Under the pieces are notes generated by a model, which saw nothing but the letters and a program-made list of their open reading frames with translations, was not told where the DNA came from and did no database searches. 64,000 bases of DNA from Amphritea atlantica (GTDB lineage Bacteria > Pseudomonadota > Gammaproteobacteria > Pseudomonadales > Balneatricaceae): the NCBI GenBank assembly GCA_024397875.1, contig CP073344.1, positions 3,711,001-3,775,000 of the forward strand. Reading direction: 5' to 3'. Both the position numbers and the translations under genes were made by a program. Of this stretch, positions 1-8,472 are shown one piece after another (within the stretch, counting starts at the first letter, position 1; each line of letters opens with the position of its first letter).

Positions 1-212
1 AGCAAGGTATCTGACTGGTCTTCCACCCTGAACGCCGTGCTGTATTTGAAGGTGTTATCCCAGCGCAGCCTGACATCGGGGTTACCGGTATCAATTTTAA
101 ATGCCAGCGCCTCTGGAACGCATAGAACGGTTACCAGTGAGATAGCAACGGTCAGAGGCTTTAAAGGCATCTTTGTCAGAAACAAGGGTTTTAAGCGGGA
201 GTTGTTATTCAT
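1..212 (-). CDS. DUF1302 family outer-membrane protein, N-terminal part only
   Basis: Reading leftwards from the ATG at 212, the first 70 codons encode a signal peptide (hydrophobic stretch ending near CVPEALA) followed by FKIDTGNPDVRLRWDNTFKY. That mature start is typical of the DUF1302 family, porin-like barrels found beside catabolic genes for aromatic and lipophilic compounds. A purine-rich ribosome site (GAAGGAAT) precedes the ATG. The gene runs off the left edge of the window. It lies 98 bases downstream of the benzaldehyde dehydrogenase gene on the same strand, so the two are probably co-transcribed from the sigma-54 promoter at 1865-1879. A second, complete DUF1302 gene lies at 41044-42768. 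The family role in substrate passage across the outer membrane is inferred from context, not proven. Confidence 0.75.
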   Translation of the reverse strand, partial: MNNNSRLKPLFLTKMPLKPLTVAISLVTVLCVPEALAFKIDTGNPDVRLRWDNTFKYSTAFRVEDQSDTL

Positions 213-310
213 ATTTTATTCCTTCGCTTTGAATTAAACGTTGCAATGCGATTGACCAGACAGATCGTCGGCAGCGCTGCAAAAAGTATTGGTTAATCGA
301 CCAGAGTCCC

Positions 311-1792
311 TCAGAACGGATAGGCCGGTGGGGCATCCTTCACGGTGACCCACTGCCACTGGCAGAACTCATCCCAGTCAGCCGGCCCGCCGATGCTGCC
401 ACCATTGCCGGAAGCGCCCCGGCCACCAAACGGATTGCTACACTCGTCATTGACGGTCTGGTCATTGATATGCACCATGCCGGCACTCAGACGTTCACCA
501 ATCGCTGTCGCGCGACCAACGGAGCGACAAATAACGGCGGCTGCAAGACCGTACTCAGTGTCATTAGCGATGCGGATCGCCTCCTCGTCATCACGGTAGG
601 TAATAACACTGGCAACCGGGCCAAAGAACTCTTCACTGTATGCACGCATCCCTGGTTTAACGCCAGACAGTACTGTTGGCCGGTAGTAAGGCCCTTCGGG
701 CTCTCCGCCCGCTTCCAGAACCGCTCCGGCAGCAACGCTATCTTTTACAATGGCGTCAACACGCTCCAACTGATTGCGGTTGATCATCGGACCCAGCGCT
801 ACATTGCCATCGGCGGGGTTTCCAAAAGGCAGATGACTGGCTTTAGCTACCAGTCGCTCAATCAGTTGTTCAGCAATCGATTCGTGGACAATAATGCGGC
901 CTGAAGCCATACAGATCTGCCCTTGATGGAACCAGGCGCCCCAGGCTACATTGCTGGCCGCCAGATCAAGATCGACATCCTCGGTGATAATCAGCGGGCT
1001 CTTACCCCCCAGCTCAAGCATCACTTTTTTAAGGTGGCGTCCTGCCAGCTCACCGATTCTGCGGCCGACCGGCGTTGACCCGGTAAAGGCGATCATGCGC
1101 ACGTGCGGATCGGTACACAGCGCCTCACCGGCATCCGCTCCGCCGGGAACCACATGTAGCAACCCCTTGGGCAAACCCGCCAGCTCAAACGCGCGGGCAA
1201 TAATAAAGCCGCCGCTGACCGGGGTGCGCGGGTCTGGCTTAAGCACCACCGCATTGCCCGCTGCCAGTGCAGGTGCTACCGCACGAAGAGAGAGAATCAG
1301 AGGAAAGTTGAACGGCGAGATCACACCGATAACCCCCAGGGGCTGGCGCTTCGCAAAGGAAAGTTGCCCGGATGCCGAAGGCAACACTAAGCCGTGCCCC
1401 GAATCCAGCAGCATCGCCCCCGACCGGCGCAGAATCACCACGGCCTCGCGAACTTCATGCTCCCCCTTGGCATAGATGCCTCCGGTTTCCCGGGCGATCC
1501 AGGTTCTCGCCGCTTCAAAATCCTGTTGCAGAGCCTCAGCAGCACGAAAAAAGATATCTGCCCGCTCACGGCTGGGCATTTTCACCCACTCTGCCTGAGC
1601 TTCAGCAGCACTTCGCGCAGCAATGGCGATATCCGCAGCATCCCCCATACCGGTTCGGGTCAGTTCCTCGCCCGTTGCCGGTTCGGTCACTACGGCACTA
1701 CCACCCTGAGCCACCTTCCAGCTGCCATCGAATATCCGTCCCTCCCAGAGCAACTGATCCAACAGATCTGAGTCACCATGTACACTTGTCAC
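311..1792 (-). CDS. xylC: Benzaldehyde dehydrogenase (NAD+), XylC-like
   Basis: This 493-residue member of the aldehyde dehydrogenase superfamily probably oxidises an aromatic aldehyde to the carboxylic acid. Visible motifs are the NAD-binding fold with FTGSTPVGRRIGELAG, the ELGGKSPLI block holding the general-base glutamate, and the catalytic cysteine in FHQGQICMASGR. Length fits XylC (about 487). The start is the GTG at 1792: GGAGG sits 7 bases upstream, and the sigma-54 promoter ending near 1853 rules out more distal TTG or ATG codons. The DUF1302 gene follows on the same strand, and a XylR-type activator is divergent. Other aldehyde dehydrogenases of the salicylaldehyde or vanillin type remain possible substrates. 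Confidence 0.82.
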   Translation of the reverse strand: MTSVHGDSDLLDQLLWEGRIFDGSWKVAQGGSAVVTEPATGEELTRTGMGDAADIAIAARSAAEAQAEWVKMPSRERADIFFRAAEALQQDFEAARTWIARETGGIYAKGEHEVREAVVILRRSGAMLLDSGHGLVLPSASGQLSFAKRQPLGVIGVISPFNFPLILSLRAVAPALAAGNAVVLKPDPRTPVSGGFIIARAFELAGLPKGLLHVVPGGADAGEALCTDPHVRMIAFTGSTPVGRRIGELAGRHLKKVMLELGGKSPLIITEDVDLDLAASNVAWGAWFHQGQICMASGRIIVHESIAEQLIERLVAKASHLPFGNPADGNVALGPMINRNQLERVDAIVKDSVAAGAVLEAGGEPEGPYYRPTVLSGVKPGMRAYSEEFFGPVASVITYRDDEEAIRIANDTEYGLAAAVICRSVGRATAIGERLSAGMVHINDQTVNDECSNPFGGRGASGNGGSIGGPADWDEFCQWQWVTVKDAPPAYPF

Positions 1793-1864
1793 AATAGAAC
1801 CTCCAGCGTGTTGTCCGCCCAAAAACAGATGGGAATGGACGTTTTTTATTGTTAACTGGATAGA

Positions 1865-1879
1865 GCAACCGCTATGCCA
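1865..1879 (-). promoter_or_regulatory. Sigma-54 (RpoN) promoter for the xylC operon
   Basis: On the minus strand the sequence TGGCATAGCGGTTGC gives the -24 element TGGC and the -12 element TTGC with exactly 7 bases between them, the canonical sigma-54 spacing. Transcription should begin near 1853, leaving a 60-base leader before the GTG at 1792. The divergent gene encodes a sigma-54-dependent activator, which fits. The AT-rich DNA between about 1930 and 2040 is where its upstream activator sites would lie, but I could not define them. Confidence 0.8.
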
Positions 1880-2064
1880 GATTTCTCCATAGCTCTTTTT
1901 ATTGCAACGCAGCATCAACAAAACACGAGCAGAGCCCCCTTATGTATGAACAAATTATTTATGCCTAATTGCAGTGCACAAAAATTATTTAAATACTCAA
2001 CAATTGATAAGTTTGTTAAATACACCAAAACGACTTAATATTTTTGTTAACAATAATGATAACA

Positions 2065-3867
2065 ATGAGTACACCCATGACCTCTGACCCCACTACAGAT
2101 CAACCGGATCTGACCCAAGCGCGCCCCCCTGAACTTCCCGCTGGCGACAGCGATAACCTCACTGAGGGTTCCGGTCTGGACTTTGGTCAACTCTCTGAGT
2201 ATCTGCATTTCTCCCCTAAAGACGGGCGGATCTGGCTGGATGGCCAACGCATGGTACTGATGCACAACTCGTCGCTGGGTAGCCTGCGGCGCGAACTGAT
2301 TGAACGACTGGGGATTGAACGGGCGCGGGGACTGCTGACCCGATCGGGCTATAGCTCCGGCGTCCGGGATGCGCAACTGGTGCGCGAACGCTGGCCCGAT
2401 GCCGACCCGGAAGCGATCTTCTTTGCCGGCACGCAGCTGCACTCACTGGAGGGAGTGGTGCAGGTGGAAACCATCCACTTTGAGTTCGATCCCCATCAGG
2501 GCACCTACGATGGTGAATTTCTCTGGCACCATTCCAGTGAAGATGATGAACATATCGCCGCCTACGGCATCGGCACCGAGCCGGCGTGCTGGATGCAGCT
2601 GGGCTATGCCATGGGCTACGTCACCACGTTGCTGGGACGACTGACGGTATTCCGCGAGGTCGAGTGCCGCGCAATGGGCCACGCCACCTGCCGCGTCATT
2701 GGCCGAACGGTCGAACTCTGGGGCGATGTCGATGAGGATCTGCGCTATCTCAATGCTGAAGATTTTGTCAGTCATAGCAATACCGGTTCAGGCTCGCTGC
2801 CCACTGCCGCGCCGCTACCGATGGCCAATACTGAACTACCGGTACTGGGCGAGCGGCAGTTAATCGGTATCTCCTCCGCCTTTATTGCCGCCTGTCATAT
2901 GCTACGACGGGTTGCCAGCACCCGGGCAACGGTACTCTTCACTGGGGAATCCGGCGTGGGCAAAGAGTTGTTTGCCCGTATGCTACATGAGATCGGCAGC
3001 CGTAAAGATGAACCCTTCATCGCCATCAACTGTGCCGCGATTCCCGAAACCCTGATCGAGTCCGAGCTGTTTGGGGTCGACAAAGGTGCTTTTACCGGTG
3101 CCACCACCTCACGGCCGGGACGTTTCGAACGCGCCCACGGAGGTACCCTGTTTCTCGACGAGATCGGCACTCTCAGCCCCAGCTCTCAGGGCAAACTGCT
3201 GCGAGTACTGCAGGAGGGAGTATTAGAGCGGGTCGGCGGCACCAGTCTGATCAGTGTCGATGTGCGGGTGGTCGCTGCCACCAACGTCGAACTGAGGGAT
3301 GCGGTTGCTAAAGGGGAGTTCCGCGAGGATCTGTTTTTCCGCCTGAATGTATTTCCAATACTGCTGCCGCCCTTGCGGGAGCGGCGTGACGATATTCCGC
3401 TGCTGCTATCCCATTTTCTTGAGCACTACAACCAACGCCACGAGAGAAGCGTACGTGGCTTTACTCTGAAAGCGATGCGGGCACTGCTGAACTACCGTTT
3501 CCCCGGCAATATTCGTGAACTGCAGAACCTGGTCGAGCGGGGGGTGATCGCCGCCGAAGATGAATCGCTTATCGATCTCTCTCACCTGTTCCGGGATGAG
3601 GAAACCACCCGGGCGCTGCTGTTTACCATCAGTTCAGACGGGGAGTTGAGTCAGGATAGCGAAGAATCAGCGCTGGAGCAGTTTCGCCGTTTCGCCCCGG
3701 CTAACGCTGTCGGCCCCTCCCTCGATAAACTGGAAGCCCGCCTGGTCAGTGAGGCGGTCGCTCAGTCCGATGGCAACCTGTCAGCGGCAGCAAGACTCTT
3801 GGGGTTAACCCGTTCACGGCTCGCCTACCGCATGAAGAAGATCAACGAGAGTAATCAGGATGTCTAA
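2065..3867 (+). CDS. xylR: XylR/DmpR-type sigma-54-dependent activator
   Basis: This protein of about 600 residues has three parts. The first (about 35-220) is an aromatic-sensing domain of the XylR_N plus V4R type, with the cysteine-containing CRAMGHATCRVIGR segment. The second (about 270-510) is a AAA+ domain with Walker A GESGVGKE, the sigma-54 contact loop GAFTGA and Walker B TLFLDEIG. The third is a C-terminal Fis-type helix-turn-helix (GNLSAAARLLGLTRSRLAYR). Such proteins bind an aromatic effector, hydrolyse ATP and open sigma-54 promoters. The obvious target is the promoter at 1865-1879. The start is uncertain: in-frame ATGs at 2056, 2065 and 2077 have no strong ribosome site. The symbol reflects architecture; the true effector is unknown. 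Confidence 0.85.
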   Translation: MSTPMTSDPTTDQPDLTQARPPELPAGDSDNLTEGSGLDFGQLSEYLHFSPKDGRIWLDGQRMVLMHNSSLGSLRRELIERLGIERARGLLTRSGYSSGVRDAQLVRERWPDADPEAIFFAGTQLHSLEGVVQVETIHFEFDPHQGTYDGEFLWHHSSEDDEHIAAYGIGTEPACWMQLGYAMGYVTTLLGRLTVFREVECRAMGHATCRVIGRTVELWGDVDEDLRYLNAEDFVSHSNTGSGSLPTAAPLPMANTELPVLGERQLIGISSAFIAACHMLRRVASTRATVLFTGESGVGKELFARMLHEIGSRKDEPFIAINCAAIPETLIESELFGVDKGAFTGATTSRPGRFERAHGGTLFLDEIGTLSPSSQGKLLRVLQEGVLERVGGTSLISVDVRVVAATNVELRDAVAKGEFREDLFFRLNVFPILLPPLRERRDDIPLLLSHFLEHYNQRHERSVRGFTLKAMRALLNYRFPGNIRELQNLVERGVIAAEDESLIDLSHLFRDEETTRALLFTISSDGELSQDSEESALEQFRRFAPANAVGPSLDKLEARLVSEAVAQSDGNLSAAARLLGLTRSRLAYRMKKINESNQDV

Positions 3868-4049
3868 CGCCTGACTGCGCAGCTTAGAGTCGGTATTTAA
3901 TGGTCATCTGAAAAACTTCAGAAAATAGTTAACCGATATTCGATTGAATATTTGAGCCAACAGCGGCTATTAGATTAAAGTAAGTGTTAACAGATGCTCC
4001 ACACACCATGATCTATTTACGGACCGGGACCAATACTGAAGGACACGCT

Positions 4050-4607
4050 ATGAAATACTGCAATCTGTGCGGATCGACCGTCCGATTCGAAATACCGGCT
4101 GGCGATAACCGCCCTCGTCATATCTGTAATGAGTGTGGTGAAATCCACTATCTGAATCCTAAAGTGGTCGCCGGCTGCCTGCCGGTGTATGAAGACAAGA
4201 TACTGCTGTGTAAACGGTCGATTGAACCCCGTGTCGGTTACTGGACTCTGCCCGCAGGATTTATGGAAAACGGCGAATCAACCCGCCAGGCCGCCGCCAG
4301 GGAAACCCTTGAAGAAGCCAATGCCCGGGTCAGCGATTTACAGCTCTACACCCTGACCTCTATCGTACCGGTCAGCCAGATACAGCTGATCTATCTGGCA
4401 CAACTGGACGATCTGAATTTCTCTGCCGGCGATGAAACCACCGATGTGCAGCTGTTTTCCGAAGAGACCATACCCTGGGATGAGCTGGCATTTCAGACCA
4501 TCAGAAACGCATTACGATTCTATTTTGAAGACCGGCAAAAGGGGGTATTTCCCCTGCATCACGTCGATCTTCATACACCACCCGGACAATTCGTTGAAAA
4601 GTCTTAA
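4050..4607 (+). CDS. Zinc-ribbon Nudix hydrolase
   Basis: The 185-residue protein opens with a two-CxxC zinc ribbon (CNLCG near residue 4 and CNEC near 30), followed by a Nudix domain. The Nudix box is GFMENGESTRQAAARETLEEAN, matching the GX5EX7REUXEEXGU pattern except for an asparagine-type ending. Proteins of this layout hydrolyse nucleoside diphosphates linked to another moiety, with NADH or ADP-ribose as common substrates. The ATG at 4050 has AAGGA 6 bases upstream and is preferred over an earlier in-frame codon at 3984, which would add a non-conserved tail. The Pmp3-like peptide gene follows after 24 bases, so the pair is probably co-transcribed. Confidence 0.85.
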   Translation: MKYCNLCGSTVRFEIPAGDNRPRHICNECGEIHYLNPKVVAGCLPVYEDKILLCKRSIEPRVGYWTLPAGFMENGESTRQAAARETLEEANARVSDLQLYTLTSIVPVSQIQLIYLAQLDDLNFSAGDETTDVQLFSEETIPWDELAFQTIRNALRFYFEDRQKGVFPLHHVDLHTPPGQFVEKS

Positions 4608-4631
4608 TCAATAAGACAAAAGGAGCTTGCT

Positions 4632-4793
4632 ATGGATAACAAACTGATTCTCATCATTCTCGCGATTCTGCTGCCCCCTATCGCAGTTTTCATGAAAACC
4701 GGGGCAGGGCTGCAACTGGTGATCAATATTGTGCTCTGCCTGTTTTTTTACATCCCGGGTATTCTGCATGCGCTCTGGCTGGTGTTAAAATAA
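4632..4793 (+). CDS. Pmp3/YqaE family small membrane protein
   Basis: This 53-residue peptide has two hydrophobic helices (residues about 4-20 and 30-50) separated by the motif PPIAVFMKTG, which is the hallmark of the Pmp3/YqaE/stress-responsive membrane peptide family. AAGGAGC lies 5 bases before the ATG. Family members sit in the inner membrane and are linked to membrane potential and salt stress, but the mechanism is unclear. It is preceded closely by the Nudix gene and followed by a strong terminator at 4844. Confidence 0.85.
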   Translation: MDNKLILIILAILLPPIAVFMKTGAGLQLVINIVLCLFFYIPGILHALWLVLK

Positions 4794-4843
4794 CCACTCC
4801 CCTGTTCCTGTCGTGGTTTCCTTCCCCGACTACAGCTATGAAT

Positions 4844-4867
4844 AACGGCCCATAAGGCCGTTTTTTT
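4844..4867 (+). terminator. Rho-independent terminator after the Nudix-pmp3 pair
   Basis: Inverted repeat AACGGCC / GGCCGTT with a 5-base loop, followed by a run of seven T. Confidence 0.85.
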
Positions 4868-4908
4868 ATTTTACTGCGCTTATCCGGCGCGGATGATGAG
4901 AACCACCT

Positions 4909-5517
4909 ATGACTCTGTTAATCGCTACCTGGATTAAATTTTTCGTCCTCTTTGCGCCCTTTTTTGTGGTATCAATGTTCCTCTCCCTGACCCGCAGTGA
5001 CACACCGGCAGAACGCCGCAGTACCGCAAACAAAGCGGTTTTTGCCGCAGCGTTAGCATCACTGGTGCTGTTTTTCTTCGGCTCACCGCTGTTTGAACTG
5101 CTGGGAATAACGATCGATTCCTTCCGCATCGGAGCCGGGATACTGCTGTTTCTGTCAGCCGTCAGCCTGGTCAAAGATGGTATACGCACCAACGCTCAGG
5201 TGCCCGGAGAGGCAAGGGAGGATGCTTCGGTTGTGCCGCTGGCGATTCCCACCATTATCGGGCCGGCCACCATCGGTGCAATTCTGGTGTATGGTTCAGA
5301 ACTGCATGGTATCGAGGTATTGCTGGGACTCAGCGGAATGTTTCTGGCCCTGATCTGCCTGCTGGCTTTACTCCATGCCGCTACCCGGGTAGAACGCCTG
5401 CTGGGGAAAACCGGGCTGAATATTCTCAGTAAGATTACCGGCCTGATTCTGGCCGCGATGGCGTCAGAGATTGTGTTGACCGGGATTACCGGCTTCATGA
5501 CCCGCATCGGTCACTGA
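4909..5517 (+). CDS. MarC family integral membrane protein
   Basis: This 202-residue protein has about six hydrophobic segments and the family signature PLAIPTIIGPATIGAIL near residue 108. That places it in the MarC/UPF0056 family of inner-membrane proteins of unknown transport function. The ribosome site is poor (GATGAGAACCACCT before the ATG). It stands alone between two terminator-like regions. A second, transposon-split member of the same family lies at 31939-34193. Confidence 0.85.
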   Translation: MTLLIATWIKFFVLFAPFFVVSMFLSLTRSDTPAERRSTANKAVFAAALASLVLFFFGSPLFELLGITIDSFRIGAGILLFLSAVSLVKDGIRTNAQVPGEAREDASVVPLAIPTIIGPATIGAILVYGSELHGIEVLLGLSGMFLALICLLALLHAATRVERLLGKTGLNILSKITGLILAAMASEIVLTGITGFMTRIGH

Positions 5518-5590
5518 GCGTTATAGCACCAATGACGCAGAATGCCACTGTCACGGGCTCTGCGTCGCTTACCCCAGTGATACCCATACT

Positions 5591-5788
5591 TTATCCACAA
5601 CGATATACACAGTTTTTGTGACTTATTTACTGCGATTACAACCGCTCAGTTAATAACCAGATCAGAATTGACGCAAAACTATTTTATTCTATAAAAACAA
5701 ATAGTTAACACACAGATCAAGCGGTTATCCATACTTAATCAACAGCCTTATCAACAGATTATGTTTATAACATCCGCAGTTATAAACA
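5591..5788. other. Cluster of DnaA-box-like 9-mers in a convergent intergenic gap
   Basis: The 274-base gap between marC and the convergent NIF3-like gene is AT-rich. It contains TTATCCACA (5591-5599, a perfect E. coli R1-type DnaA box), TTATCCATA (5725-5733, one mismatch) and TTATCAACA (5748-5756, one mismatch). Two copies of TTATAAACA follow in opposite orientation (5762-5770 minus, 5780-5788 plus). There is no gene here and no promoter is needed. A chromosomal origin is not expected next to these genes. A DnaA-titrating or regulatory cluster is possible, as is chance in AT-rich DNA. Confidence 0.4.
5762..5788. repeat. Perfect 10-bp inverted repeat beyond the NIF3-like gene
   Basis: TGTTTATAAC and GTTATAAACA form a perfect inverted repeat around a 7-base spacer, 3 bases past the stop of the minus-strand gene. 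No T-run follows on either strand, so it is not a standard terminator. It may be a protein-binding site or an RNA-stabilising hairpin. Confidence 0.6.
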
Positions 5789-5791
5789 TGC

Positions 5792-6106
5792 TCATAAATC
5801 GCTCAGCGGCCAGACTTCGTAAGCCACCTCCTCGTAGGGATGAGCCTGTTTAAGCGCCCTGACAGCCACCCGGATGAGATGGTCCTCACACACCAGTTCT
5901 ACTTTCCACTCCTCAAGCTGTTCCAGCAAATGCTGGCTGCCAATATGAGGATTGCTGCCCGACAGAGGCCTGAACTGACCAACTCCCTTTACCTGCCAGC
6001 AGCAGCTATCATAGTCACCAATCCTGCCAGCCCCTGTTGCAAACAGCGCCTGCTTAACCGCTTCAAGATTCTCTTGCGGCACATAGAACGCCAGTTTATA
6101 CATCAC
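5792..6106 (-). CDS. NIF3-like/YqfO-type domain protein
   Basis: A 104-residue protein beginning MMYKLAFYVPQENLEAVKQAL and ending HPYEEVAYEVWPLSDL. This is the stand-alone CutA-like domain also found inside NIF3/YqfO proteins (NGG1p-interacting factor 3-like). The conserved parts are the GRIGDYDSCCWQVKGVGQFRPLSGSNPHIG segment, summarised here by its key G-x-GxYxxCxW and GxFxP features, and the final HPYEE motif. The biochemical role is unknown. GAGGGG lies 5 bases before the first ATG; a second ATG one codon later is equally possible. Confidence 0.8.
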   Translation of the reverse strand: MMYKLAFYVPQENLEAVKQALFATGAGRIGDYDSCCWQVKGVGQFRPLSGSNPHIGSQHLLEQLEEWKVELVCEDHLIRVAVRALKQAHPYEEVAYEVWPLSDL

Positions 6107-6129
6107 CGCCCCTCGCGCTTTGTGTTACA

Positions 6130-6163
6130 AACAAAAACGGCCGGTGATTACTCACCAGCCGTT
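6130..6163 (-). terminator. Terminator for the DUF3461 gene
   Basis: Read on the minus strand, AACGGCTGGTGA pairs with TCACCGGCCGTT with one G-A break, followed by TTTTGTTTG. It lies 22 bases after the stop at 6185. Confidence 0.75.
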
Positions 6164-6184
6164 GATCATTGAAGCCATCGAGGC

Positions 6185-6574
6185 TTAAAGCTCTTCGATC
6201 TGCCGACGAAGATCTTCCACCTTACGTGTCACCACCTTCTCAAGATGATCAATCTCATCAAGCAGGTGCTGCTTTTTATCTTTTACTGACTTCTCTTCAA
6301 CAACCAGTTTTTCAAGCTCGGCAACCGCTTTCAGATAGTACGGTGAAGGCTCGGTACTGGCTCGATAAGGCACCAGACCACCTTCCACAGAGACATTGGT
6401 GTGCCGCCGCTTAAACTTAAACTTCCTACTCTTGGTCATCCATTCGCCCTGATGACGATGCAGATAGACCTTCAGTACATCAATATCATTTTCTGTACGG
6501 GTGGTATATTTCTCAATTTCATAGGGGTCATCAAACCCCATCTCTTTCAGGGTCTCAAATTTATTGGCAGACAT
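6185..6574 (-). CDS. DUF3461 family protein
   Basis: A 129-residue acidic/basic protein with the family features YTTRTENDIDVLKVYLHR near residues 23-40, KSRKFKFKR near 48-56 and a C-terminal coiled coil (about 80-129). DUF3461 proteins are conserved in marine and pseudomonad gammaproteobacteria and have no known function. The ATG at 6574 has GGAG 7 bases upstream and gives the conserved start MSANKFETLKEMGF. An earlier in-frame codon at 6604 has no such support. Confidence 0.8.
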   Translation of the reverse strand: MSANKFETLKEMGFDDPYEIEKYTTRTENDIDVLKVYLHRHQGEWMTKSRKFKFKRRHTNVSVEGGLVPYRASTEPSPYYLKAVAELEKLVVEEKSVKDKKQHLLDEIDHLEKVVTRKVEDLRRQIEEL

Positions 6575-6685
6575 TTGGTCACTCCATAAGCCGTTGGCTG
6601 TCATCCCATAAATATAGATGAAAATGACTACGGTGGGGGTTGGATTCGTCCCATAATGGGATATTTGTTTAATTGTTCAGTAAAA

Positions 6686-6738
6686 ATAAAAAAACCGCCA
6701 CATGAGCCGGCCTGTAAACCTGACTCATCTGGCGGCTT
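6686..6738 (-). terminator. Terminator for dapB
   Basis: On the minus strand AAGCCGCCAGATGAG pairs with CTCATGTGGCGGTT across a 17-base loop, followed by a seven-T run. It lies 20 bases beyond the dapB stop. Confidence 0.85.
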
Positions 6739-6758
6739 CTAAGGCCATATGACCTGTA

Positions 6759-7583
<825 letters not shown>

Positions 7584-7616
7584 TTACAGGCTGATTATAT
7601 CAGCCCGCATTTTGAG

Positions 7617-8423
7617 TCATTTATTCTTTTGCTGACTGACGCTCTGATCCATATCGAAAGCCGGCTTATCACCCTCAGGGCGACCGACGATCTTAGCCGG
7701 AACGCCGACCACCGTGGTATGGGGCGGAACATCTTCCAGCACCACAGAGCCACCACCGACTTTAGCCCCGGCACCCACCTCAATATTGCCAAAGATCTTG
7801 GCACCGGCTGCAATCATAACCCCTTCACGAATCTTGGGATGGCGATCACCGCTCTGCTTACCCGTACCACCAAGCGTAACAGACTGAAGAATAGACACAT
7901 CGTTTTCAATCACACAGGTTTCGCCGACGACGATGCCGGTTGCATGATCAAACATCACGCCACAGCCTATCTGTGCCGCAGGATGAATATCTACCTGAAA
8001 AACTTCACTGACACGACTCTGCAGATAAAGCGCCATCGAATGTCGCCCCTGCTGCCACATCCAGTGGGCAATACGGTAGGCCTGCAGGGCATGAAAGCCC
8101 TTCAGATAAAGGAGCACTGTCGTGAAGCTGGAAACTGCCGGATCCCGCGTCCGCACTGCACTGATATCCTTACAGATACATTTCAGGATTTCAGGATCAC
8201 CTCCGAGAGCCTCTTCAATCAGCTCACGCATGGTAATGGCAGCCATCACTTCATCAGACAGCTTATTGGCCAGCAAATAACTCACCGCCTCACAGAGACT
8301 CTGGTGACGTATAATTGTGCTGTGGAAGAAACTCGCCAGAAAGGGCTCTCTGGCCATCTCTTCACGGGCTTCCTGTTGAATCAGTCGCCACAGTTCCTTC
8401 GGTTGAGTGGGAAAGTCACTCAT
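7617..8423 (-). CDS. cysE: Serine O-acetyltransferase
   Basis: The 268-residue protein acetylates serine with acetyl-CoA, the first step of cysteine synthesis. It has the alpha-helical N-terminal SATase domain (RDPAVSSFTTVLLYLKGFHALQAYR region near 90-115) and a left-handed beta-helix of hexapeptide repeats (about 140-240). The catalytic H and D lie in HPAAQIGCGVMFDHATGIV. The end of the helix carries VGVPAKIVGRPEGDKPAFDMDQ. GGAG is 6 bases before the ATG at 8423. Its place between dnaJ and dapB is not the usual arrangement. The short tail ending QQKNK lacks the terminal isoleucine used by E. coli CysE to dock with cysteine synthase. Confidence 0.92.
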   Translation of the reverse strand: MSDFPTQPKELWRLIQQEAREEMAREPFLASFFHSTIIRHQSLCEAVSYLLANKLSDEVMAAITMRELIEEALGGDPEILKCICKDISAVRTRDPAVSSFTTVLLYLKGFHALQAYRIAHWMWQQGRHSMALYLQSRVSEVFQVDIHPAAQIGCGVMFDHATGIVVGETCVIENDVSILQSVTLGGTGKQSGDRHPKIREGVMIAAGAKIFGNIEVGAGAKVGGGSVVLEDVPPHTTVVGVPAKIVGRPEGDKPAFDMDQSVSQQKNK

Positions 8424-8472
8424 GTAAGACTCCAAAAAGTCGCAGGGGCTGCACTGCAGCCCCCTGAGAATA

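Noticed and set aside
1793..1921. Longer N terminus of the benzaldehyde dehydrogenase starting at a TTG at 1921.
   Set aside because: It would begin upstream of the sigma-54 promoter and lacks a ribosome site; the GTG at 1792 has GGAGG.
2050..2075. Fur box before the XylR-type gene (ATAATGATAAC).
   Set aside because: The similarity covers only two hexamers in AT-rich DNA and the context gives no reason for iron control.
5591..5788. Chromosomal replication origin.
   Set aside because: No dnaA, dnaN, gyrB, rpmH or mnmG nearby and no strong run of 13-mers; only the boxes are reported.
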